Source of the DNA: Zygnema cylindricum
Lineage: Eukaryota; Streptophyta; Zygnematophyceae; Zygnematales; Zygnemataceae
Reading direction: 5' to 3'
Assembly: GCA_037447655.1 (NCBI GenBank)
Contig: JBBHKE010002758.1
Location: forward strand, 1 to 64,000
Length of the DNA stretch: 64,000 bases
Shown in pieces: positions 1 to 9,448 of this stretch. The notes beneath the pieces were generated by a model. It did no database searches, was not told the DNA's origin, and was given only the letters and a program-made list of their open reading frames with translations. The position numbers were made by a program, and so were the translations under genes. Numbering within the stretch: the first letter of the stretch is position 1; every line of letters starts with the position of its first letter.

Positions 1-342
1 GACACAATACGGCATGACAGTTGTCGTGCATGTGTCTAATCGAACCAAAAAACATGCAAACCAACTAGCTGGCGAGTAGAGAAAGTGGAATTGACAACAA
101 CAAAGTAAATCATGAGGGAAAAAGAATTATAATACATAGCAAAAATGAATATGACATTGTGAAATGGAGAAAAAAGGTGGAAAGAGTGGGCAACGAAGGT
201 GAGTGGGCAGCCGTGAGAGAGATCCATTTATCCCCCCCCCCCCCACAAGCTCCTTAGCCTGCGGAGGAGTTGGTCAACGAATTCGGAAGCCCGCAAAGAC
301 GCGAATCGAAAGTCTCATCTGTAATGAGTTTTTGCTTGGAAT
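1..342. other. non-coding, no feature recognised
   Basis: No gene, LTR or tRNA is recognisable. The only visible peculiarity is an uninterrupted run of 13 C at about 232-244. Short open frames here have no family resemblance. Confidence 0.4.
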
Positions 343-705
343 CTAGATCATGCGAAAAATCCTACAAAAAGCGTGAAGCACCAATTTTCGCATGCTCCTT
401 AATAGTCTATAATCTTGACCCTGTGAACTCAACATCCCATAAGAAATTGTCTTGACAGTCGCGAGAAGACATGGAGAGATGTCACTATCAAATGTGTTGA
501 TACCCGAATAAGTCGGAAGTGCCGTTGCTGAATGAGCCATGATAGGCAATGGTTTCCGTGCTGAAATAAGTGGAAGGCAAATCTTCCGCTCAGGAAAGTG
601 ATTCGATCTGTAAGAGAATGTTTTATTCTGATTATGTGGGCCTAAAAGAGGCCGAAAATCGAGAGTCTCGGAAGGATAATAGAGATTATCCCAATCAGTG
701 GGCAT
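343..705 (-). other. unidentified minus-strand ORF, 120 codons
   Basis: This is an open frame from ATG at 705 to a stop at 343. The composition is not low-complexity. The C-terminal part contains a segment reading ISYGMLSSQGQDYRLLRSMR, which weakly recalls the region before and in helix C of plant cytochromes P450 (aromatic-R-x-x-R-K type). The match is impressionistic, other P450 landmarks (heme cysteine loop, ExxR) are absent, and the frame is only a quarter of a P450 in length. The minus-strand sequence upstream (720-1690) has a leader-like, T-rich character, so this could be one exon of a host gene or a relic of one. I do not assign a function. Confidence 0.2.
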
Positions 706-828
706 AAGAAAGATAAAAACAAAGGACGACCAAATAGCGAAATCGTTCTATACGAGATGCTTCAAATGCTTAGCCACACCACTCACTTGCCAACCAGCCA
801 GTAAGTCTCTAACAAGGCCTCGACGGCC

Positions 829-998
829 AGATCTTTCAGGAAACCGTATTACGGAAACTTTTTACCTTGCAAACAAGTGGGCAAGGCCGAAAAGCCAGAT
901 CTATAAAGGCAGAAAAATTGTTATCCAAGCACACACAGGGGCAGATCTACATCAACACAATCACAAAGAGAACTATCCAGGGCCATTAATGGCCAGAT
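829..998. repeat. scattered GCCAGATCT motifs
   Basis: The 9-mer GCCAGATCT or a one-base variant occurs four times: about 830, 893, 936 and 990, separated by 40-65 bases of unrelated sequence. Similar CAGATCT and TAGATCT words recur near 2960-3030. The spacing is irregular, so this is a dispersed motif cluster, not a tandem array. No gene is supported. Confidence 0.35.
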
Positions 999-1532
999 CT
1001 AAGCAATAACGTCCACTCCAAGCAATGAGAAAAATCACAGAAAAACGCAAGACCACTCATGACTATATTACAAGCAAAGAAAGCTAGGAAATGCAATTGC
1101 TCAATACAATTGGGTTTAATGAGACCCAATCCACGCACGAACCCTCTAAAAGGTCAACCAAATATCTTTACACGCTCTTGCGCCTAGAGGGCAATCGTAA
1201 TACTTACATAACACCTTTAATAATCTGGTGATTATCAAAAGCGAGCCGCAACTGGTTGTCGCAGCTCGGGCTGTACAGAGCGCCGAAGTGTGAATCCGCT
1301 CCACAACTTGCTCCCAAAAATTCCTCTAAAAGGGGTCTCTCTCCAAGTGTCCTTTGAACCGCGCCGGCCCTCACCTTGTGAATGTCCACACCCAAAGGAA
1401 GAGGAAAAGAAATACGGGAACAAAGAAAAGAAAGGCAAATGAACTTGGAAGTGAGTTAGGATTAGGGGAAAGGGGCTACCCAAACCCTAGGTTTTCGGCA
1501 AACCTTAGGCCAAAAACAATTCTGATTCTACT

Positions 1533-1603
1533 GGAAACCCTAATTCTGCAGGAAACCCTAATTTTGCAGAAAACCCTAATTCTGCAGAAAAACCCTAATT
1601 TGA
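1533..1603. repeat. 18-19 bp minisatellite with telo-box core
   Basis: Four consecutive units of about 18-19 bp share the core AAACCCTAATTCTGCAG. ACCCTAA is the plant telomere-repeat word and also the telo-box found in many plant 5' leaders. On the minus strand it reads as TTAGGGTTT units followed by CT-rich sequence down to about 1380, which resembles a plant 5' untranslated leader. Either an interstitial telomere-derived minisatellite or an expanded leader motif would explain it. Confidence 0.6.
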
Positions 1604-2022
1604 CAACCAAAAAAACTAAATCGTCAGAAAATATAGGTGTAAATCTGGAGCAAAGAAATAGAATAGGATAAGGTAAGAGGAAAGCTCTTAAAAAAATTAA
1701 TTGGAGAAAATAAGTTAAAGTATTTCAAATGTATAAATTTTAGATATATATCAATTTTTATAATTTTTCTTCAAAGGCAAACTAAAAAAGAAACTACAAG
1801 TGGAGAAAAAATAGGATTAAAACCGATTGAAAAATTCAACTCGGTCAAAAGGAAGAAACCGGATTAAAAACATGTGATAGAAAATTTAGAAATGGATAGA
1901 TAGATTTTAAATGGTAAATCATGTTTTATATATGTTTTTTTCTTAAATTTTTTGTTCTCGCACCAAACTGAGAAGCAAAACTGAAAATGACAGGTAAATT
2001 GGACTGAAAATGGAAAAGACAA

Positions 2023-2382
2023 AACCAAGAAGCAAAACTGAAAATGAAAGATAATATTATTTTTTTAAGTTTTTTCAACAAAAAAATAAAAATTATACAT
2101 AACAATTTTTCGATTTTTTAAACACACAACAAGAGAGAGGAGAAGGATAATTGAGAGTACAAGAATACTAAGCCAATGGGTAGCCACTAGGCTACACGGT
2201 CAACCAAGAACCAAAACTGAAAATGAAAGATAATATTTTATATTTTAAGTTTTTTCAACAAAAAATTGAAAATTATATATAACAATTTTTCGATTTTTTA
2301 AACACACAACAAGAGAGAGGAGAATGATAATTAGAGAGTACAAGAATACTAAGCCAATGGGTAGCCACTAGGCTACACGGTC
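2023..2382. repeat. two-copy tandem repeat, unit about 179 bp
   Basis: Copy 1 is 2023-2201 and copy 2 is 2202-2382. Both start AACCAAGAA and end in GGCTACACGGTC, with only a few substitutions and small A/T-run length changes between them. Nothing inside is coding. The high similarity indicates a fairly recent local duplication. Each unit contains the segment AACAATTTTTCGATTTTTTA and a GAGAGAGG run. Confidence 0.85.
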
Positions 2383-2480
2383 TGGGCGTATTCTTTACAG
2401 GAGTTAAGTCTAAGATTTCCAATAAGAAAAACAAAACCAGAAAAATGCAAGAAAACAACAATAAAAATCTGCGGAGAATC

Positions 2481-2670
2481 CGAGATAACCAGATCTTGGC
2501 ACGCCGCAAAAAGTAAATACAATAAATCAACGTTAAAAATCTGCACAAAATCCGAGATAACCAGATTTCGACACACTAATAATCAATTGCAGAAAATGAT
2601 AATAGGAAACAAGCAATGGAAAGCTATATAGAATCCAAGATAACCAGATTCTAACAAACCACCAGCAAAC
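2481..2670. repeat. degenerate repeats with AATCCGAGATAACCAGAT core
   Basis: The core occurs near 2488, 2538 and, as a variant, 2632, at intervals of about 50 and 95 bases. The spacer lengths differ, so this is a decayed array or a dispersed motif. No coding potential is evident. Confidence 0.45.
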
Positions 2671-2958
2671 TCCAACAAAGGCAACAAAAATTAGACAACA
2701 AAATGTCAAACCCCAATCCATTGATTGCATCCACAAGGGTTTAGACACAGCCTTAGAAAGTAGGCAGAATCCACACTAAAAGAGGTTGTTGAAGGGAAAC
2801 CGTGCAGACTCCGGCCAAAACCGACTGAGTTAAATTGTAGGGCTTACAAGAAAAGTATAGTAAGGAAAGGGAAAGACTAAGCGCTTCACCTTAGGTTTAT
2901 AGGTTTATAGGGATTATCGAATGCGTCAAATACTTCACCTTCACCAATCGTGATACCA

Positions 2959-3210
2959 TCAGATCTGACAATCTTGATCGTTGAATCCCCCAGGGCATAC
3001 ACGCTTGCGCCAGCTCGCTAGATCTGCCGCACGCTCAAAAGATTTGCGGAGCCGTCTGGAAGATCCAAAGATAAGTTGGATCTCAAAGATTCGCTCAGAT
3101 CCATTTGGATCTAGTGAAATTAAGCCAAGTCGTACGGTACCAACTGTATCGACGGAAAGTACTTGACCGCTTGCGATAGTTATTTTTTTAGGGACCGTTA
3201 AGGCGCGCAT
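2959..3210 (-). pseudogene. copia-type protease-region relic
   Basis: The 83-codon minus-strand frame contains ITIASGQVLSVDTVGTVRL. Its spacing and pattern resemble the segment of Ty1/copia polyproteins just after the aspartic protease DSGA loop (I-x-x-A-x-G, then V-x-G-x-G-x-V). No active-site aspartate and no neighbouring pol domain is visible, and the fragment is cut on its right by the LTR of Copia-A copy 1. It does not match Copia-A or Copia-B in this window, so it would be a third copia family. A chance resemblance is possible. Confidence 0.3.
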
Positions 3211-3461
3211 TGTTGAAATTATTAGTTTTATATGGTATTTTCTAGGTCTAAATTTAGTACAAATAGGAAAAGAAAAGAGGGACAGTCTGCCTCCGCCTCC
3301 TCTCTCTACCCACCATACTAATCGTAGTCACTGAGGGATATCTCTCTACCCACCATACTTGTCGTAGTCACTGAGGGATAGAGAGGGTGGCTGAGTCATG
3401 GCTGTCCTAGCTTAAAAGGCAGGTCTAAAGAGTGACTTATGTCACTCTCAACAAAAGGTTG

Positions 3462-3523
3462 AGTCTGGCAGGACTCGAACCTCTAACCGGCAGAGCGTGG
3501 CGTAACCGTTAGCTCTAACCAGT
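3462..3523 (-). other. antisense tRNA-like module in LTR
   Basis: Read on the minus strand, this contains GGTTCGAGTCC (3471-3481), an exact RNA polymerase III B-box, preceded by an A-box-like TTAGAGCTAACGGTTA (3505-3520). The other Copia-A LTRs have a related module at the equivalent position and also antisense to the element. A complete cloverleaf with a seven-pair acceptor stem is not evident here, so this is not called a tRNA gene. Confidence 0.6.
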
Positions 3524-4069
3524 CTGTCGTAGAAGTCTGTTAGGATACATTAGGTTTGATAATTATATAAACACTGTTGAAACCATGATTCCGATTAACG
3601 CGATGACGAACGGAAGAACATAGAACCAATGTTATATAGTGCGAAGATTATCTCGCACGAAAACAAATGAATCGGACATTGTTTTCGAGGGCTGACATTT
3701 AATGTCGGATTTAATCCGACGGCGTGTATAAATGCCGAGATCGCAGAATGGTCACTTTGGCGTTTCTGGATGTGGCATGCCGTGGCGCCACGTGGAGGGA
3801 TGACATTTGGTCGCAGGAATTTCGAGAACATAAAGGCAAGTTAAAAGCGGACACGCGTCCACTCAATGGCGTTGTTGTATATAGGCCGTATAGAAAGTAC
3901 ATCGGTCATAGTACTTTTCTGATCCCTACAGTGATCTGATTGGTTCGTACTTCAATAGATAGGGGTACAGTGATCTGATTGGTTCGTATTTCAATAGATA
4001 GGGGTTGTGTGAGGGATTTAGGACTCACAGAATTTGGTAGATAGGTACCTCTCTCCCTTTGAGAGTTTG

Positions 4070-4076
4070 TATAAAA
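4070..4076 (+). promoter_or_regulatory. TATA box of Copia-A LTR promoter
   Basis: TATAAAA lies about 220 bp before the LTR end. The equivalent position reads TATACAAAA or TGTACAAAA in other copies. This is a plausible core promoter for the genomic RNA. Confidence 0.5.
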
Positions 4077-4272
4077 ATTGGCATTTTTGCCGGCTCATAA
4101 CTTATGGGCTGGTTGGACGTTTTCAGCGATTCTTTTTGCTATCGACTCAAAGGAGTCCAGGCTTCACAAGGGTGTAGTCAAATTCTTAATTTGCCATCTT
4201 GGGGAGCAGTGGTTGTGGCTTGAAGTGGGTTAGTTAAATACTATCTAGAGGCTTCCTTAATTCTGTTGTCCA

Positions 4273-5190
4273 ATGGAGGACACCGAATTGAAGATTATGG
4301 GCCCACCCTCTAGGGTGCCCACCTTCAATGGATCTAGGTTCATCTATTGGGAAGCCATGAAGATGGGAGCTCTATGCGAAAAACGATACTGGGGTATCGT
4401 CAATTGAGAAGTGAAACGTCCACCTTCGAGAACTCCACCAGGATTTGGAGGAGTAAGGTTTCTTGCAGCAACGGCTGCCTCAGCGGGGGAGGCGCTGTTG
4501 GGGACAGCAGTGTGTCCGAAAAAGGGAAAGGGAAGGAGACACCCCTCACTCTTATTGCCACATTACCGAGAGCGGCGAGCGTGAAGACCGCGGAGAACGA
4601 TACTCAAATGTGGGAGGATGTAAACAAAGCTGCCAATAACTTCATTCTGAGGCACTACACTCAAGCTTTGGTAACCCCTCATCTTCACATTTACAAGGCC
4701 GCGGAGTTGTGGGTGAGTTTGGTGGAGATTTATAGAGTTGAAACTATTCAAGAACTCTAGTTGGCTGAGCAAAAGCTAGTGAGTTACACTTACAAAGGAA
4801 GAAAGATGTTAGATTAGTGGAATGATCTTTCTTGTTTGTATATGGAGATGGAAAGTGCCAGGTGGACAAGTACAATGAAAATGACAGTTAACACCCTTAT
4901 TCTGCAGTTACCTGATGAGTTTGAGAACATAGTGTACCGAGTACAGGAAATGCCTGATAGTTCATGGAAATGGAACACAGTGGTCAGGATGATACTTGTG
5001 CATAAAAACACAATAAAGATTAAGAGAGGAGGAAAGAGCATTGAAGCTTTAGCAGTAGGGGGGGACCAATGGGGGGAGGACTCAAAGAAACCGTACAAAG
5101 TGGAAAGAGACCATTCTTGAGGACTGAGGCCCCCAAAGGGTCTTTGTCATTCTTGCAAAAAGTCGAACACTTCATCGCTGATTAGGTCAG
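4273..5190 (+). pseudogene. gag: Copia-A copy 1 gag (broken)
   Basis: Gag is the nucleocapsid precursor that packages the RNA. The frame can be read from ATG at 4273 inside the LTR, through the primer site, into the P-x-FNG-x-x-F-x-x-W motif typical of copia gag N-termini. The UBN2-like central domain follows (FILRHYTQAL near 4640, then LPDEFENIVYRVQEMPDSSW near 4910). Frame changes occur near 4405, a stop at 4758-4760 and another break near 5118. The zinc knuckle survives only as CHSCKK-like remnants. The N-terminal start is shared with copy 5. Confidence 0.8.
4293..4307 (+). other. primer binding site, initiator tRNA-Met anticodon arm
   Basis: The sequence GATTATGGGCCCACC directly follows the LTR and differs in one base from GGTTATGGGCCCACC, the complement of the anticodon arm of plant initiator tRNA-Met. 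A standard 3'-end primer site (TGGTATCAGAGC) is absent. Drosophila copia is known to prime from the same tRNA region. Confidence 0.8.
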
Positions 5191-8100
5191 CCTGTCGGAG
5201 CTGAGGCTCCAAGAGAACCGTGGAGGGGGTTCTTCCGGAGGGAAGAAAAAGGCATTTGTGGTTACAAAAGTGACAAGAGGAACCGAGGATGAGTCTTTTG
5301 AGGAGGACGGGGAGCTTATTCCTGACGAGAGTCTGGAGGAGAAGGAGATCCCCCGGAGACAGAAGTGTGCTCTTGGAGTAATTCGGGAAGCTCCACAGGA
5401 AGGATGGATCATCGACTCAGGTGCACCATGCATATGTGTCGTGATAAGGAACTCTTCACTAAGCTAAGAAAGATCCCTATTGTAGAGATAGAGTATGGGG
5501 ATGGGAGAGTGGTTACTACAGATCTAGTGGGATCACCAGATCTAAAAGTCTTAGTGGAGGGTAAGACTTCTATACTTACATTCTCAGATGTACTCTACAT
5601 TCCTTAGCTGAGTAAAAATCTTGTCTTTACGTCAGTGTTAGATGAAAAAGAGTTTGATACCTTCACTAGAAAGGGTGTCTTTACAACTAAGTATGGAAAT
5701 GAAGTTTACTTCACGGCAGATAAGGGTAACCAAAGAATGTTTAGGCTGAACCTGAGTAATGAAAAGAAGAATGCTTACTATGTTGGTGTTCCTAAGTTGA
5801 TGATTTCGCATAAGCGGTTGGGACATGTGCATTTTGATACGTTGAAAAAAATGAAAAAGCTTGGGGTAGTAGAAGGCATTCAATTTGGGGATAATAAAAT
5901 GATGGATGATTGTAGTGGTTGTGCCCAAGGTAAGGCTCACAGACTTCCCTTTCCCAAAGCCACCACATATAGAGGTGAGAAAGTACTAGATTTGGTTTAC
6001 ACATATATTTGTGGACTTGCAAAAGTTCCTTTGGTTAGAGGAAAGAGGTTTATGATGAAAATAACTGATGACTGGTCTAGATACTCTAGAGTTTACTTTC
6101 TAAAAACAAAGTCTGAAGCATCAACTTACTTCAAAGTGTATAAAGCATGGAGTGAGAAATTGCATGAAACCCCCATTAAAAGGATAAGGAGCGATAATAG
6201 GGGGGAATATACCTCTAACCAGTTTGAAGAAGTTCTGGGAGATGAGGGAGTGCAGCACCAAAAAATTGTACCATATAACTTGGAACAAAATAGGGTAGCT
6301 GAGAGGTTGAATAGAACACTAGGAGATATTGTATGCAGTATGCTGGCTGACAAGAAAAGAGGAAAGAGATTTTGGGCAGAAGCAATGAACTGTGCCAACT
6401 ACATTAAAAATAGAGTCCTTACCTCAGCTGTAAAGGGAGTGACACCTTAAGAGAGATGGGTTGGAAGGAAACCAGGTATCTCACACCTTAAAGTAATCGG
6501 TAGCCAAGTTTACAATCTTGACACGGATAGGAATAACTGTAAACTAGATGCTAAGGGAAAACGTGGATACTTTGTAGGATATGATGAGGATGTTAAGGGA
6601 TATAAAGTCTATGACTTAGCAAAGAAAGATATCATTCTGGTCAGACACTTAGTTCTCATGGATGTAGGGAAGTCATTTGACCCTTTCAAATATACAAAGA
6701 AGATAAGAATCAGATTTGAGTCCGAAAATGAGGGGAACTCAGTCGTTCCCAAAAGGGACATAAGTGAAACCGTGATTGCAAATTTAGGGGAGATCCGAGA
6801 TACAGAAGACTCACTAGAAACCTCACATACCCCTATGGACTTTGAGGAGATAGAAGACGTGGGACCAGAACCAGCTTCTATGGACAAGGGAGCCGATGAG
6901 ACAGTGAGGAAAAATCGAAGACTTCCATCCATTCCAGCTTTGGAGTTCGAGCGAGGGAGAAGGAGCAGTAAAAGGATACAAGAAAAACATGCCGCTCATA
7001 AGGGAACTAAGCTATCTCACCCAGATGAGCCTCAGTCTTACTCGAAGGCAGTGAATAGTCCGGAGAAAGAAAAATGGATTAGAGCCATAAATGATGAGAT
7101 GGCCTCTATCATGGAAGCAAATACTTAGGAACTAGCGGATTGCCCTCCAGACAGAAAACCTATTGGGTGTAAATGGGTATTTAAACTAAAACTGAACCCA
7201 GATAATACCATTGAGAGATATAAGGCTCGATTGGTAGCGAAAGGGTTCACCCAAAAGGAGGGGATTGACTATGAGGAGACCTTTGCTCCAGTTGTTTGGT
7301 TCCCATCAGTAAGGATTCTCCTCAGTCTGGCAGCAGCGGAAGACATGGAAATACACCAAATGGACATTAAGACAACTTTTCTTAATGGTGAGTTAGAGGA
7401 AGAAATTTTCATGAGGCAACCTGAGGGGTTCGTGGAAGAAGGAGAAGAGAGCAAAGTCTGCAGGCTCATAAAGTCCTTATATGGACTGAAGCAGGCTCCC
7501 CGACAGTGGAATAAGAAACTAGATGAGTTTCTCACCAGTTTGGGATATATCCGGATCAGCTCTGACCATTCTATCTATATGTTTGAAGATAAGAATGGTG
7601 TCATTTTTATTGCAATTTATATGGATGATGTGCTTGTGTTGAGTTAATCTTTGGAAAAAATCAATAAGTTAAAGAAAGATCTTTGAAGCAGATTATATAT
7701 GAAGGATTCAGGGGAGGCAAGATATACTTTGGGGGATCAAATAGAGAGAGAAAGAGGGAAGAAGATTATCAAACTTACTCAAAGAGAAGCAATAGGTAAC
7801 ATGCTTGAGAAATTCCAGATGGAAAATGCTAACAATTGTACCACTCCCATGGACTTGAAAAAGTTAAGTGATGGGAGTGTAAAAGGAGGAGTGATGATCT
7901 TAGATGATCAGATGAGTCCGCATAAGAGAGAGTTTATGAAGTCTATCCCTTATAGACAGGTCGTAGGAAGTTTAATCTATTTCATGAACTGTACCAGGCA
8001 TGACATAGCGGCAGCAGTTGGAGTACTCAGTAGGAGTCTTAATGATCCTAGGAAGAGAGACTGAGAGGCAGCCAAAGGAGTCATGAGATATCTGGTGGGA

Positions 8101-8263
8101 ACCAGAGAGTTATGGTTGCATTTGGGAGGGGAACACACTGACATCACTACTTGGAGTGATGCTAGTTATGGGGAAGAACCTATGAGAAGATGCACTTCTG
8201 GGTATGTGTTGTATATTGGGGAAGGTGCTTGCTGTTGATTTTAGAAAGCTTTAGTCATCTCTA
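5191..8263 (+). pseudogene. pol: Copia-A copy 1 pol: protease, integrase, RT, partial RNase H
   Basis: The protease DSGA motif lies at about 5411, followed by a frameshift into MHMCRDKE. Pre-integrase and integrase core occupy 5635-6450, with WSRYSRVYF, SDNRGEY and NRVAERLNR motifs; the zinc-binding first histidine region reads SHKRLGH, with W replaced. RT is at about 7129-8060, with the catalytic box YMDD in place of the usual YVDD at about 7620. RNase H starts near 8140 (TTWSDASYG) and stops at 8263. Premature stops lie at 5605, 6448, 7126, 7645 and 8062. It is non-functional. Confidence 0.9.
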
Positions 8264-8459
8264 TGTCTCAACTGTGAGGGAGAGAGAGTTGTTCAAGACA
8301 TAAGCTATTTTTGGTTGAGTTCGGTTCAGTACTTACCAAAATTAGTGTGACAGTGAAGTTGGGAGTTCACGGTTCATTCACACTTGGGACACGTGTCGCC
8401 ACTTGAGAGAATACGTGAGTATGTCCTCCATGGGCCTATGGAAATTCGGCAGGACCATG
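8264..8459. other. unassigned spacer
   Basis: This does not align by eye with Copia-A internal sequence, the gypsy, or any LTR in the window. It contains a G-box word GACACGTGTC. It separates the truncated copy 1 from the next LTR. Confidence 0.4.
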
Positions 8460-9448
8460 TGTAATTCTGTGACCTCCATTGGTACATAGAATATCCAGCT
8501 TATGTGAAGCCCTTGGGATAGTATATGCACTTTTGACTTTGACAATGAATAAGTCTCACCCTGGGACCCAAAAACTCTGACCGACTATACCCCTATGTAG
8601 CGTGGACTCCCCTGAGTCCGCTGCAAAAAGGATCACTGAATTTGCTCACCTGAGCATTAAATTATGGCTGACCAAAGTTGGTCCATAAATACAAGTGCAC
8701 TCTGGGAGAGAGGCTGAAAAACCAAAAATATTCTAAGTCCTAAGCTACCTCTCTAAGCGTACTACTAAGGTACTTCGACCAATCATAAGACTGTAAAGTA
8801 CAAGAAGGTACAGGTACCGCTGTACTTCTAGTATGGCCATAGTACAGCATGGCCGTTCCGCTGACGCGTGTCAGATCAAGAACCGTAGTTGCTCTTTCGT
8901 GATATCTGCTATCCAGCCATATGTTGCCACATGTCATCTACCGACATCCTATCTGCAAACCGCCAAAAGGCTATTCCGCATTCCGGCTCCACTGTGAGCC
9001 GTTCGATCAAATCTGGACATTTGATTTCGTATGTCGAAATTAAATGTTAATTCGTATATTTAGTGCGCACCCGATTTCATACGGACCGGTATGTTTCCAT
9101 GCATAAATCGTCCCATAATTAGTTAAATGAAATATCCGGCGCGGCATAACTTTAGATAAATATGGCGCCATATGCATGCATCGATTTCTTCAAGACTTAC
9201 CAGAAAAGGCGCACGGTTGATCCGTATAGTCACCCTCAAGAGGTCACTTGTTCAAATCTCAAAAGGGGCAGTTACATTTTGCATAGAAATCTGTACGGAA
9301 TGATCTGCCTGTCTGATCTACCTGTCTCCTTTGGCTGCAGCAGGCAGCCATGGCAGCCATGGTTGTTTGCAGATCCTCAGTGACTACAACAAGTATGGGG
9401 GTGCAGTAAGTCCATAAGAAAAACTACAAAACACCTCTTTTTCAACTA
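8460..9448 (-). repeat. divergent Copia-A-type LTR, minus strand
   Basis: It starts TGTAATTCTGTGACCTCC, the reverse complement of a Copia-A LTR end, and contains GACTCCCCTGAGTCC, CTGAGCATTAAATTATGG, a GTAC cluster at 8785-8862, and a tRNA-like stretch around 9190-9270 with B-box-like GTTCAAATC. Its far end (CCTCTTTTTCAAC) matches the outer LTR ending at 23091, which marks a subfamily distinct from the ATTTCTACA-ending LTRs. No primer site or polypurine tract adjoins it, so it is probably a solo LTR. No target duplication is clear, and the right boundary is uncertain by some bases. Confidence 0.75.

Larger units (their letters stand above)
3211..4292 (+). repeat. 5' LTR of Copia-A copy 1
   Basis: It begins TGTTGAAATT, corresponding to TGTAGAAATTAATGG in the other copies, and ends just before the primer site. 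Length is 1082 bp against 989-1059 in intact siblings. The excess is two internal tandem duplications: 3313-3380 (segment with CGTAGTCACTGAGGGATA) and 3926-4005 (GTGATCTGATTGGTTCGTA unit twice). A TATAAAA box lies at 4070-4076. The last 20 bases contain ATG GAG, the proposed gag start. Confidence 0.92.
3211..8263 (+). mobile_element. Copia-A copy 1, 3'-truncated Ty1/copia retrotransposon
   Basis: It comprises a 5' LTR (3211-4292), half-tRNA primer site (4293-4307), gag, protease, integrase, RT and part of RNase H, in copia order on the plus strand. Homology to the other Copia-A copies ends around 8263 in RNase H, and no polypurine tract or 3' LTR follows. The coding region has many stops and frame changes. 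This is an old, immobile copy. Confidence 0.93.

Noticed and set aside
1204-1483. Two overlapping minus-strand frames as genes
   Set aside because: Both are short, overlap each other in different frames, and lie in leader-like sequence. Neither shows a domain.
2023-2382. CRISPR-like array
   Set aside because: Only two units of about 179 bp with no spacers; eukaryotic repeat DNA context.
8264-8459. 5' part of gypsy copy 1 on the left of the LTR at 8460
   Set aside because: Compared with copy 2 protease and gag (14200-14810); no alignment visible. The LTR therefore does not simply interrupt copy 1.
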